A stretch of DNA of 64,000 nucleotides from Eubacterium sp. MSJ-33. GTDB lineage: Bacteria; Bacillota; Clostridia; Lachnospirales; Lachnospiraceae. Positions 8,098-17,476 of the stretch are shown here, in pieces. Within the stretch, counting starts at the first letter, position 1; every line of letters begins with the position of its first letter. The notes beneath the pieces were generated by a model that saw nothing but the letters and a program-made list of their open reading frames with translations, was not told the origin of the DNA and did no database searches. The position numbers and the translations under genes were made by a program. Location of the stretch: NCBI RefSeq assembly GCF_022174665.1, contig NZ_CP076562.1:746001-810000 (forward strand). Direction: 5' to 3'.

Positions 8098-11000
8098 TTA
8101 TTTTGATATTCCGGTGATACTTAAAGTCTGTGGCTGTGTCCACTCGGCAAGTCCATCTTGTGAAATTGCTGCAAATCGAATCTTCACATCCTTCATATCA
8201 TCCGTAAACCATGTATCTTTCTCCAGCATAAAGCTTGCGCTTGTCTGATCCGCTGTATAATAAACGGACTGTACCAGTGCGCCTTCTGCATCAAATCCAA
8301 GTACCTGTACCAACATCGGCTGTTCAATCGCGACTGTATAATTCACGACTTCTTTTGCAGCTGTGCCACTTCCTACTGTCACCGTTGTTCCCGCAAGCTT
8401 CGGAAACTCTGTATTTACTGCCTCCTTTTTCACCACACCTGTCCAGATCACTATGTCATCTTCATCAGTTTCTGTAATTTCACCGGCATCTGTCGTAGTT
8501 GCATCATCAACCGGAATCAGCTTCCACACTGCGACATCCGAGCTTTCATATGTATCCAGATGCTCCTCGCCGACAACCGCCTGTACCGCAACCGAAGTTG
8601 TTGTATCCGGAAGCAACACAGAAATCTGATTTTCTTCTGCGACAACCTTTGCACTGATTGCAGTCGTTGTATCCTCCAGTCGTACATTTATGGCATAGCT
8701 TACGTTCACTGGTTTTTCCTCTGTCAGAATACCTGCAAACTCGGTATATGGATTTGCCTCACACAGACTTTCTCTGCGCACACGCGCATTCGTTCCTGCA
8801 TAATATACATAATATTTATCGGTCTTTGGCTCCACATACATCACACCATATGCGCCGCTTGCATCTTTGATCTGCACCTCATAATAATCGGCGCCATCCT
8901 GTACCTCGAACCGATATGCCCGTGACTCATATGTTCCAACCAAATCCTCTTCCTTTTCCGGTGCGGTCAAAGTCCAGCTCTTACCATCATAATACTGCAG
9001 GACACGCGCATCCTCTGCCAAACGCTTGACGTCCGGTGTCTCCAGTTTCCGGACTGTCTGTATTTCCTCGGTTGCTGCTTCTGCTGTAGCATGCTGTGTA
9101 TCCACATCAATCACAGCTTGTTCTGTCTCATCCGGCTGTTCCGCCGTTCCAGCCGTTGTCTCTGCTTCCTTTTTATCCTCTGAAGCATCCATAACAGCCT
9201 GTTCATCTTCTGTTCTATTCAACGCAAGCTGTGTAGTCTTTGAATACTTCTTTCCATTGACTGTACAATCCACATATTGATTATTATTTTCGATATCGGC
9301 ATCTGCATATCCAACCATCGCATCTACTGTACCACCTGTCACGACTCCATCACTTGCACAGCTATTAAACTTCACGCCCTTATAGCGCAGATATCCAATC
9401 ATACCGCCCGTGTACCATGTTCCGGTAACCGCACCGTAATTATCGCATTTTGTAAATGTCATCGAACCACTGGTCTGATTCTCCATCTGTCCTACAATAC
9501 CACCAACTGCAATATTTCCGGATGCAGTCGTCTTAACTTCTGCATAATTCGTAAGGTACTCCAGATTCTCGCCAGACATCGAATGTCCGATGATACCACC
9601 CACAGCCGTATTTTCTCCTGCTGCTTTCGCTGTCACATACCATTTATCCGCTGTAATAATCTGTTCCGTCTGCGTGCCCTTTACAATGGCATCCTTCCGG
9701 TTACATCCGACAATACCACCGGTATAACCAAGATAGTTGTCGATTGTCGTATTTCCATTTGCCTCTGCTTTATTATCCGTTGAGGAGACCGTTCCATAAT
9801 TTGTACCGACGATGCCTCCGACATTCGTTGTCGACATATCATAGGTTGCTGTACCTGCCATGCCACCATGCACGCTTGTCTCTTTGCTTCCAACGGTGCT
9901 TGCCTTGACCGTTGAATTATATCCATTAGCACCAACGACTCCACCGACATGTGCCGTTATATTATTTCCGACACCGGATATACTTCCTGTAAATCTACAT
10001 TCTGTTATCTGGGCTGCATCCACATCCCCTGTCTTTTCTGAGGCAATGCCACTCACTCCGACAATACCGCCGTAGCTTGCAATGGACGTACCAAGATTGC
10101 CAACAATCGTTGCATCTACAGTACACTGACTGACCGTACCTTTGTTCTCGCCGACAATACCACCCGCAACTTCTTTCGCCGTGATGGCCCCATAATTTTT
10201 GCTTGTCTGAATCTTGTTATTTGACTTGCGGCTCGCACTGATTATACCTCCTGCATGGCCGGTCTTCGCTGTTACGGATGCCTTATTCGTCGCATTTTCG
10301 ATACGCAAAAAGGTGTTTGCATCATCGTATCCAACAAGTCCGCCGACATAGGTATCGGCTGTCACACTTCCACTGCCAACTTCGCCGGTCACATACATCT
10401 GCACTTCACTTGACTTAATATCCGCATTGCATACTGCATCAACCACGTTCTGTGTTGACGTCTGGTTCGTCATACTTCTAAGCGTTTCCGCTGTCGTTCT
10501 CGCATAGGTTGTATCCGTGCTGTTTACAAGCATCGTGTAACCGATGTAACCACCGGTAAATGCACTGCCCGTAATCGTGCCGGAAAAATTAGACATGTCC
10601 GCATTAGTTTTTATTCGATAATATTGAATATTATCTGCTTCCTGAACCAACTCCGTTGTATAAAATATCAATCTTGCTTTTTGTTTTATTTTATCAAATG
10701 TGTCCTGAGAAGTAATATTTATAGGTATACCGCTAAGTTGTAAATATTCTCCCTTTGACAACTTACCCCTATAATAATTATTGGAACTTTTCTTTTGTGT
10801 TATCTCTAATCGTTTTAATTCTTTATTATTTACAACTTCTGCATCTCCATAATTATACTCATTTACCCCAAATTCTCCTTCATCATATGGCAAAAGTATC
10901 TTCAAATTAAAAATATCTGAATCACTGTTGTTTGTTACCTTAAAATACCAATACCATTGATTTCCCAATAGTTCTAATGTATAAAGACTATCATTCATGC

Positions 11001-14000
11001 CAACTTCATGTTCATTTTTCTTTGTAATAACGGTATTTCCAGGTTTCAAACTTCCTTTATTATCATCTCCTCCATCGTAGAAAAATTCAATATCAGTCAA
11101 ATCAAATGAGTACATGTCATCATAAGACAAAAACGTTAATTCCATCTTCCTCGGTCTACTTTGAGATTTCGCCTGAACAGCATTATTCTCATTAGTATGG
11201 TCAGCATCTGATTTGAAAGTTTCATACGTTATAACTGTTTCTTTTTCAGTTTCTTCTCTAAGAGTCGTAGATCCACCGTCTGCGTTATATAAATCTGCAT
11301 CTGCACCTTTTCCCAAATGTAATTTCATACTCCAATTATACAAAAGATTATCACTTTCATTATGTATAACATATGTATACTGTGCTCTTACTTTACCATC
11401 ATAATATCCCACTGTTTCCCTTTGCAATGTCACATAACAAAGTTTCGTTGTATTACCAGCCGAAGAATCGGTTGCCGTATCGGAAGATCCACTCTGTCCG
11501 GGTTCCGTAACCATATTCTGGTTATAACCATTCGTATTAATAATGTTCGCGCCAATCACACCACCGACAAAATATTTGCCGCTGATGTTCTGTGTACTTA
11601 CATATAATTTTTTCGCAGTTCCATTTGTATCCTGCAACATGGCTATCGACGCATTGCATCCGGCAAGTCCGCCGACATAACTTCCGTTTTCCGTATCTCC
11701 GTTTATACTTCCAGCCGTCACAGCGTAGTTTGTAACTTCCGCGTCACTGTCATTATAACCAACGATACCGCCGACATAGTTTTTACCTACAATGCGTACA
11801 TTGTTATCTATTCTGTCTGTTGCTTTAATCACACCATGATTGTAACCAGTGATACCACCGACATAATCGGCTGCACTAGAAACCGGATATATTCCTGCAA
11901 CAGTCGCTTCACCCGATGTATCACGATTTTCAAGCAAGGAACCTGCATTGTAGCCACTGATACCTCCTGCATATATACCGGTTGCATAGACAACACCCTT
12001 ATTCTGCCAGTTTGATACAGTGTTGTTCGGATTCACGGTATCGGATACAACGATTGGACTTGCTCCCTCTTCAACCAATACCAAAGTATCTGTGCTATTA
12101 TTTCCTGTCGCTTTCTGTGTTTTGGTCAAATCTATATCTGCATTTGCGCCAATCACACCACCGACATAGGAACAACCAATCACATAGTTGTCATTTCTGC
12201 CGGTCGCATTCGTCCCATCCGCACCTGAAAGCTCCGCAGAACCGGTTGCATAACCGACAATACCTCCGACATAATCATGTCCAAATACATAGCTGTGCCT
12301 GCCGTTATCCAATTCCGCACGCACACCCTGAAGCGTACTAAAATAACTGTAACCGGTAATACCGCCTACATAAGTTCCAACGACCTTGTCCGCATAGTTT
12401 TCAAACACTGCTCCATCCTGATTTCCAAGGAACTCAGTCAAATCATCTTCTGAATAAAACGGTGTACTGTTGCTGTTTTTGATTGTGATATTCGCTAATG
12501 CAGATGCGTTATCTACATGATTTGCTGCATACACATTCACACAGCTTCCTGCTATACCGCCGATAAATTTGCTGTCCTTTTTATCTTCACCATCCTTCAC
12601 GACCGCATATACGGCACCTGTATTCTCACAGTCTTCCAATGTAATGGCTGTATGGCGATTCTTCTCTGTCCGAAGTTCACCAACAACTCCTCCCACGCGT
12701 GAAAGTCCGGTCACCTTCGCAGCATTGGAAAGCTTCTTCCATGTAACCGCTGACACAACCGAATCCGAATCTGCAATCAGTGTTCCTGTAATACCACCGA
12801 CATAAGACTTGCCTTTTACATAGCTGGCTGTCTCTGCATCCACATTATCATTTACGACTTCCAGGTTTTCTAAGATACCTGCTGCCTCTCCAATCAGATT
12901 CTCACCATACACCGTGATTCCGGCAAAAGAACCAACATAATCACCCGGAGACGTTACCTGTACTTCATCCAGTTTCAGATTTCCGATCTTACCATAATTT
13001 GTGATGAATAAACCAACCGGCTTTTTCTCATCATCTGCTTTACCGGTATCCGTGTCTGTATACAACATGCACAGGGCATTTCCTGCCTGCGACATATTAA
13101 GTCCCTTAATCGTATACGACTCGCCATCCGCGTTCTTACCATCCAGAGAATCTTCCGCACGAAGCTGTTTCATCGAGATAAAGAACTCTGCCAGACTTTC
13201 TGTCTCATCCTCTAATTTGATATCATTTCCATTCGTATTATAAAATGCACCGGATTCTACAAACTCTGTCCAATTGATATCCTTCGACAACTGGAAATGA
13301 CAGGCTATTTTCTTCTTTTTGTCCTGCTCATAATGCGCACTGCTCAGGCGCAGTTCATCCACAGATTTATCAGTATTTGCTGTCACGTCTGTCACATAAC
13401 GCATATTATAAAGATGTCTTGCATTTGCAATCGAATAGTTGTAATTCACAACCTTGTTATCTTCGCTTATATTGTTATTTTCCTCTGCAAAATAAACATA
13501 TGACTGATTGCTCTGCCGCTCCGTTGTTGTATCATATGCTGCACCATAACCCTTGATGGAGCACTTGATCTTATTTGCATCCAGACCAAACCGATGAAAC
13601 GTATAGGTTGTCTTGAACTTAAAGTTTGCATTTGCAACCGCTTCTGGTTTTGATGTATTCATCAATGTCTGCAGTTTCATCGCATAGCTGGCAGAGGTTG
13701 CCTGAAAATCCGCTGCATCCAATACGACACGGATTGTTCCATCTGTATCACTCCACGCAAGAATCGGAAACTCCCCCAGTTCCTGTGTACTCCAATTATT
13801 AGTTGTTTCATCCTTCACATACCGAGTGATTACACAGTTCTGTGCCTGTCGGTTCGCATAATTCTTGATCTTCGCTCCTTCTAATGTGAACTTCATAACC
13901 GGAACGCCATCCGCCATATTCTCACCGGCACAGAAATCAGAATCCACATCATAGACAGTAACGTCATAATTCATCTTCTGTGCGGCATTTGCCGGCTTGC

Positions 14001-14766
14001 TGACCTTGAATGACAGATTTAACGTATCTTCATTATTCAATTTCACATCGTCAATGGATGGCTTTTCCTTTGTTCCCTTTAATGCCATTGACAATGTATC
14101 CACACCATAGTAACCTACCATCCGGTCTTTTCTGTATGATTCATACCGGGTAGCAATATTGACTGTACCACGCAAAGACGTATTCTTGTTGTCGTAAACA
14201 AACACTTCCTGCTCTTCGCTATTTGATTTGGATGAATAAAGAACTGAGAACACCTGTCCATCCTCTAGGGAAAATTCGACGCAGATCGCGTCATTCAAGA
14301 TAGAAGTATCATACAGATACCCCTCTAAAAGCTGATATACAATCGGTGCAGTCGGGCTTGTCGTAGTTTTCCCTGCTGCATACCGACTATAGTCACCCTT
14401 ATTTGCACGCACAGAAACAAGCGTACCCTTATTTACCGTTACCCAAACGGATTCATCACTGTACGCCTTTCCTTCTTCGTAATATATGGAATCCAGATTC
14501 ACCGCATCCGGACTTAAATTTTTTGTCTGCTTTGCAAAATCCTCGAGTGTTCCATTTGCATTATATTCCGACAACTGATTCTGCGCTGCCAAAAACATGG
14601 TCTCTGCATACTCATTCGCCTGGTTGAAGTCCGACCAGTCCTGCCATGCCATAAGCCCCATGACTGATATTGTGAGCAATATCGACAGCAACATCATCGT
14701 CACGATCATCTCAACAAGCGTGAAACCCCGATTGGATCCGCATCGTCTCTCTTGTGTCGATCTCAT
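8098..14766 (-). CDS. Giant prepilin-type adhesin with about 22 GLUG repeats
   Basis: A 2222-residue first gene of the pilus operon. Residues 1-40 are a class III prepilin leader (cleavage after Gly14, then FTLVEMIVTMMLLSILLTI, Glu at +5). Residues 60-600 form a beta-rich region. GLUG-type repeats, each with a (Y/V)xGG(I/V)xG core such as YVGGITGYN, run from about 610 to 1090 and again from about 1395 to 1790; I count about 22. Between them (about 1115-1390) sits a non-repeat, AT-richer module. The C-terminal 370 residues contain a Glu/Thr-rich linker and further beta-rich modules. Ordinary pilins are 130-250 residues, so this is probably a surface adhesin anchored through a pilin stem. The ATG at 14766 fits AGGTGA five bases away; the in-frame GTG at 14775 is part of that ribosome site. 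Confidence 0.85.
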   Translation of the reverse strand: MRSTQERRCGSNRGFTLVEMIVTMMLLSILLTISVMGLMAWQDWSDFNQANEYAETMFLAAQNQLSEYNANGTLEDFAKQTKNLSPDAVNLDSIYYEEGKAYSDESVWVTVNKGTLVSVRANKGDYSRYAAGKTTTSPTAPIVYQLLEGYLYDTSILNDAICVEFSLEDGQVFSVLYSSKSNSEEQEVFVYDNKNTSLRGTVNIATRYESYRKDRMVGYYGVDTLSMALKGTKEKPSIDDVKLNNEDTLNLSFKVSKPANAAQKMNYDVTVYDVDSDFCAGENMADGVPVMKFTLEGAKIKNYANRQAQNCVITRYVKDETTNNWSTQELGEFPILAWSDTDGTIRVVLDAADFQATSASYAMKLQTLMNTSKPEAVANANFKFKTTYTFHRFGLDANKIKCSIKGYGAAYDTTTERQSNQSYVYFAEENNNISEDNKVVNYNYSIANARHLYNMRYVTDVTANTDKSVDELRLSSAHYEQDKKKKIACHFQLSKDINWTEFVESGAFYNTNGNDIKLEDETESLAEFFISMKQLRAEDSLDGKNADGESYTIKGLNMSQAGNALCMLYTDTDTGKADDEKKPVGLFITNYGKIGNLKLDEVQVTSPGDYVGSFAGITVYGENLIGEAAGILENLEVVNDNVDAETASYVKGKSYVGGITGTLIADSDSVVSAVTWKKLSNAAKVTGLSRVGGVVGELRTEKNRHTAITLEDCENTGAVYAVVKDGEDKKDSKFIGGIAGSCVNVYAANHVDNASALANITIKNSNSTPFYSEDDLTEFLGNQDGAVFENYADKVVGTYVGGITGYSYFSTLQGVRAELDNGRHSYVFGHDYVGGIVGYATGSAELSGADGTNATGRNDNYVIGCSYVGGVIGANADIDLTKTQKATGNNSTDTLVLVEEGASPIVVSDTVNPNNTVSNWQNKGVVYATGIYAGGISGYNAGSLLENRDTSGEATVAGIYPVSSAADYVGGITGYNHGVIKATDRIDNNVRIVGKNYVGGIVGYNDSDAEVTNYAVTAGSINGDTENGSYVGGLAGCNASIAMLQDTNGTAKKLYVSTQNISGKYFVGGVIGANIINTNGYNQNMVTEPGQSGSSDTATDSSAGNTTKLCYVTLQRETVGYYDGKVRAQYTYVIHNESDNLLYNWSMKLHLGKGADADLYNADGGSTTLREETEKETVITYETFKSDADHTNENNAVQAKSQSRPRKMELTFLSYDDMYSFDLTDIEFFYDGGDDNKGSLKPGNTVITKKNEHEVGMNDSLYTLELLGNQWYWYFKVTNNSDSDIFNLKILLPYDEGEFGVNEYNYGDAEVVNNKELKRLEITQKKSSNNYYRGKLSKGEYLQLSGIPINITSQDTFDKIKQKARLIFYTTELVQEADNIQYYRIKTNADMSNFSGTITGSAFTGGYIGYTMLVNSTDTTYARTTAETLRSMTNQTSTQNVVDAVCNADIKSSEVQMYVTGEVGSGSVTADTYVGGLVGYDDANTFLRIENATNKASVTAKTGHAGGIISASRKSNNKIQTSKNYGAITAKEVAGGIVGENKGTVSQCTVDATIVGNLGTSIASYGGIVGVSGIASEKTGDVDAAQITECRFTGSISGVGNNITAHVGGVVGANGYNSTVKASTVGSKETSVHGGMAGTATYDMSTTNVGGIVGTNYGTVSSTDNKAEANGNTTIDNYLGYTGGIVGCNRKDAIVKGTQTEQIITADKWYVTAKAAGENTAVGGIIGHSMSGENLEYLTNYAEVKTTASGNIAVGGIVGQMENQTSGSMTFTKCDNYGAVTGTWYTGGMIGYLRYKGVKFNSCASDGVVTGGTVDAMVGYADADIENNNQYVDCTVNGKKYSKTTQLALNRTEDEQAVMDASEDKKEAETTAGTAEQPDETEQAVIDVDTQHATAEAATEEIQTVRKLETPDVKRLAEDARVLQYYDGKSWTLTAPEKEEDLVGTYESRAYRFEVQDGADYYEVQIKDASGAYGVMYVEPKTDKYYVYYAGTNARVRRESLCEANPYTEFAGILTEEKPVNVSYAINVRLEDTTTAISAKVVAEENQISVLLPDTTTSVAVQAVVGEEHLDTYESSDVAVWKLIPVDDATTTDAGEITETDEDDIVIWTGVVKKEAVNTEFPKLAGTTVTVGSGTAAKEVVNYTVAIEQPMLVQVLGFDAEGALVQSVYYTADQTSASFMLEKDTWFTDDMKDVKIRFAAISQDGLAEWTQPQTLSITGISK

Positions 14767-14799
14767 ATTTATCACCTACTGTATAAAACTATTCGCTTT

Positions 14800-14828
14800 A
14801 TTATACAAATATATCGAAAAAAAGGCAA
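14800..14828 (-). promoter_or_regulatory. Probable promoter of the pilus operon
   Basis: Reading the minus strand, a perfect -10 TATAAT (14800-14805) is preceded at 17 bases by TTGCCT, a partial -35. Transcription would begin about 25-30 bases before the giant prepilin start at 14766. The long T-rich spacer and the weak -35 leave room for an activator. No other good promoter was seen in the 122-bp gap after azlD. Confidence 0.5.
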
Positions 14829-14888
14829 ACTTTATCAAGAGATTTTTTTTGCATATTTTTGTCATTTCAGTGAAAATTGTGTGATATC

Positions 14889-15194
14889 TTACACAAACAA
14901 CTCCAGTATGTACACAATAGCACATGAAACAAGAGACACCACGAACATACTTGTTCTGCGCCACGCAAGGATCAGCGCCACGACGAATCCAATGCCTGCT
15001 GCAACCATACTGTTGCTCGCTGTGAGAATCGCCGGAAATGTCATAACTGCCAGCGTCACATAAGGCACATAGAATAAAAACGACCGCACCATCTTGTTCT
15101 TAATCTCTTTCTTGATCAATGTGAGTGGCAGAACACGGATTAGATATGTGACTACTGCCATCACAAGGATGTACAGATAAATATTATGCTTCAT
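14889..15194 (-). CDS. azlD: AzlD-family branched-chain amino acid export subunit
   Basis: A 101-residue membrane protein with three to four hydrophobic segments (IYLYILVMAVVTYLIRVLPL; SFLFYVPYVTLAVMTFPAIL; GFVVALILAWRRTSMFVV). The TYLIRVLPL start is typical of AzlD, the small partner of AzlC; the pair exports branched-chain amino acids. The ATG at 15194 has GAGGAGG upstream and overlaps the azlC stop by 11 bp. Upstream in-frame starts lie deeper inside azlC and have no ribosome site. A weak hairpin around its own stop (about 14876-14895) may end the transcript. Confidence 0.88.
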   Translation of the reverse strand: MKHNIYLYILVMAVVTYLIRVLPLTLIKKEIKNKMVRSFLFYVPYVTLAVMTFPAILTASNSMVAAGIGFVVALILAWRRTSMFVVSLVSCAIVYILELFV

Positions 15195-15933
15195 AGTCTG
15201 CCTCCTCATCTCCCGTGTTTTCATCCGGAATCGGGAACAATACGGCTGCCACCGCAGAAATCACAACGGTCAGAATAATCACTTTCATACCGGAAGAAAT
15301 ATTCTTAATCACCGGTATCTTCGTGAAAAGGAAGCTGGCTGCCATCGCAATGATGACAAGTCCACAGATTACCTTATTGTCTCTGGCTGGAGGAATAATG
15401 ATTGCTAAGAACATACCATATAATGCGACCGAAAGCGCACTAACCACACCGCCCGGCAGTACATTGCCAAGTACCACACCGAGACAGGTGCCTATTGTCC
15501 ATGCCGGAATCGCAATCGACATCGCACCATACATGTAGCACGGATTCAATTTACCTTTTCTGGCAACCGAGATGCCGAAGATCTCATCCGTCACGCCAAA
15601 CCCAATAAAAAACCGGTGTATAATTGAAAATTTGGGATCAAGCTTCTGTGTCAGCGCACACGACATCAGCATATAACGTAAGTTTATGACGAGCTGCATC
15701 AGTGCAAGCTCCGCATACCCCACACCGCCGGCAATCGCTGTGATTGCAGCAAATTCTCCCGCCGATGTCGTATTCGTCAAGCTCATGATTGTTGCCGGAA
15801 GTGCATGCACCCCCGCATTTCGCGCCGCAATCCCAAGGGTAAATGCGACCGCAAGATATCCAAGTGCGATTGGAATCGCATCCCGCATCCCATCACAGTA
15901 ATTTTTTCGATTTATATTCTCTGCTCCACTCAT
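15184..15933 (-). CDS. azlC: AzlC-family branched-chain amino acid exporter
   Basis: A 249-residue polytopic membrane protein with the AzlC hallmark region (AIPIALGYLAVAFTLGIAARNAG, then MSLTNTTSAGEFAAI) and five to six further hydrophobic helices. With AzlD it forms an exporter for branched-chain amino acids or analogues. The start codon overlaps the stop of the aroE-aroK fusion by four bases (ATGA), so the three genes are one translationally coupled operon. That an aromatic-pathway enzyme shares an operon with an amino acid exporter may mean the substrate here differs from Ile/Leu/Val; this is speculation. Confidence 0.9.
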   Translation of the reverse strand: MSGAENINRKNYCDGMRDAIPIALGYLAVAFTLGIAARNAGVHALPATIMSLTNTTSAGEFAAITAIAGGVGYAELALMQLVINLRYMLMSCALTQKLDPKFSIIHRFFIGFGVTDEIFGISVARKGKLNPCYMYGAMSIAIPAWTIGTCLGVVLGNVLPGGVVSALSVALYGMFLAIIIPPARDNKVICGLVIIAMAASFLFTKIPVIKNISSGMKVIILTVVISAVAAVLFPIPDENTGDEEADYEA

Positions 15934-17324
15934 TTTATCTCATCCATCACTTCTTCTAAAGTTCCACGATCTGTCCGCACGCGGATATGGCAGGCACGTG
16001 CATAAATCGGTCCCCGTTCCTCCATCATCGACTGAATCTTCGCGTATGGGTTGTCACACTGCAGCAGTGGGCGGTTCGTACAATGCTTTACACGTGCATA
16101 GGTCGTATCCGCATCTGCCATCAGGTAATATACCGTTCCGACTTCTTTCAATAAATCACTGTTTTCCTTGCGAAGCGGAAGTCCACCGCCAGTCGCAATT
16201 ACACAATGTATCTTCTCCCGAAGCTCCCTTATAACATTCGTCTCCAATGTCCGGAAATAAGCTTCCCCCTTCTTCTCGAAGATCTCAGGAATCGTCATTC
16301 CCTCCTGTGATTCGATATAAAGGTCGGTATCGACAAATTCATACCCAAGCTTTCCTGCAAGTGCCTTTCCGACCGTTGTCTTTCCGGCACCCATATATCC
16401 GATTAAGACGATGTTATCGCCACGGTTTTTCCCGTAGATTGCATCCTGCAGCGCCAGATACACTTTATCTGTGAGCGTCTCAGAAACCGTCAGATTATTC
16501 CAAAGTTCATATGCAAGGATTCCCTGATAGAGCAACATTTTTAAGCCATTTACCGCCGGCACACCAAGCTTCTCCATCTCCTTTAAGAATGGTGTCTGTG
16601 CCGGGTTGTAGATCAGATCCACACCTGCCTTTGCCATCGCATAAAAGGAATCTCCGAAATCAAACGGCATTCCATCACCCTCATGCAAACCAACGGATGT
16701 ACACTGGATCATCAGGTACTTTCCATCCGGAATGCTCTTATAATCATCCGAAGCCACTGCCTGCACAACGTCTTTTCCGGCGAACATATTCATATCCTCT
16801 GCAATGGCCTGCGCACGTGCAAATGTCCGGTTTACAATATACACCTGCTTTGCGCCATAGCTGACACACATATATGCAACTGCACGTGCAGCACCGCCTG
16901 CGCCAAGCATGATAACCTTCTCATCCTTTAGCGCAATTCCTTCTGTCTCTAAGGCTTTTGCCAATCCCGGCATATCTGTGTTGTAACCCTTATAGCCACC
17001 TTCCACACGAACCAGCGTGTTGACTGCACCGATCGTCTTCGCGGCTACATCAACATCCACAAGACTCTCCATCACATGCTGTTTATGCGGCACGGTAATA
17101 TTCAGTCCAAGCACACCTTCATCATATGCAAGCTTCACACAATGAGAAAGCTCCTCGTCCTCCACACAGAATGGCACATATCGTTCTGACAGTCCAAGCG
17201 CATCACTGAGTGTATCATGAATCACCGGTGACAATGTATGTTTGATTGGGTTGCCGAAGATTCCAAGCAATTGTTCCGCTTTCACATCTTCGTATCCCTG
17301 TATCGCATATTTCATGATTTCCAT
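15930..17324 (-). CDS. aroE-aroK: Shikimate dehydrogenase / shikimate kinase fusion (AroE-AroK)
   Basis: A 464-residue bifunctional enzyme for two consecutive steps of chorismate synthesis: NADPH reduction of 3-dehydroshikimate, then ATP phosphorylation of shikimate. The AroE part (about 1-290) shows the substrate loop FGNPIKHTLSP, the catalytic lysine in NITVPHKQ, NTDMPGL and the NADP motif GAGGAARA. The AroK part (about 295-464) shows Walker A GYMGAGKTT, the shikimate-binding DTDLYIE and FRTLET, the glycine triplet ATGGG and the lid RPLLQC. Many bacteria keep these as separate genes. I chose the ATG at 17324, eight bases after AGAGGA, over an ATG 21 bases upstream that has no ribosome site. 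The aroC gene lies separately at 20985. Confidence 0.93.
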   Translation of the reverse strand: MEIMKYAIQGYEDVKAEQLLGIFGNPIKHTLSPVIHDTLSDALGLSERYVPFCVEDEELSHCVKLAYDEGVLGLNITVPHKQHVMESLVDVDVAAKTIGAVNTLVRVEGGYKGYNTDMPGLAKALETEGIALKDEKVIMLGAGGAARAVAYMCVSYGAKQVYIVNRTFARAQAIAEDMNMFAGKDVVQAVASDDYKSIPDGKYLMIQCTSVGLHEGDGMPFDFGDSFYAMAKAGVDLIYNPAQTPFLKEMEKLGVPAVNGLKMLLYQGILAYELWNNLTVSETLTDKVYLALQDAIYGKNRGDNIVLIGYMGAGKTTVGKALAGKLGYEFVDTDLYIESQEGMTIPEIFEKKGEAYFRTLETNVIRELREKIHCVIATGGGLPLRKENSDLLKEVGTVYYLMADADTTYARVKHCTNRPLLQCDNPYAKIQSMMEERGPIYARACHIRVRTDRGTLEEVMDEIK

Positions 17325-17476
17325 ATCATTTTTCCTCTGCTTCATCTATAATTGTCTATAAACAGACACATTCTTCAATATAATACCATAAAAGTTAAAT
17401 ACTTCAACTGTTTAGATACATTTCAGATACAATTGTATTTTATAATTTAAAAAAATAAACAAGGGGGAAATTTCAT

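Noticed and set aside
8098..14766. The long repetitive gene as an autotransporter or RTX toxin
   Set aside because: No beta-barrel or Gly-Asp nonapeptide pattern; the start is a class III prepilin leader and the gene heads a pilus operon.
14876..14895. Weak hairpin TTGTGT/ACACAA at the azlD stop as a terminator
   Set aside because: Only six base pairs, overlaps the coding end and has a short T run; mentioned only in the azlD entry.
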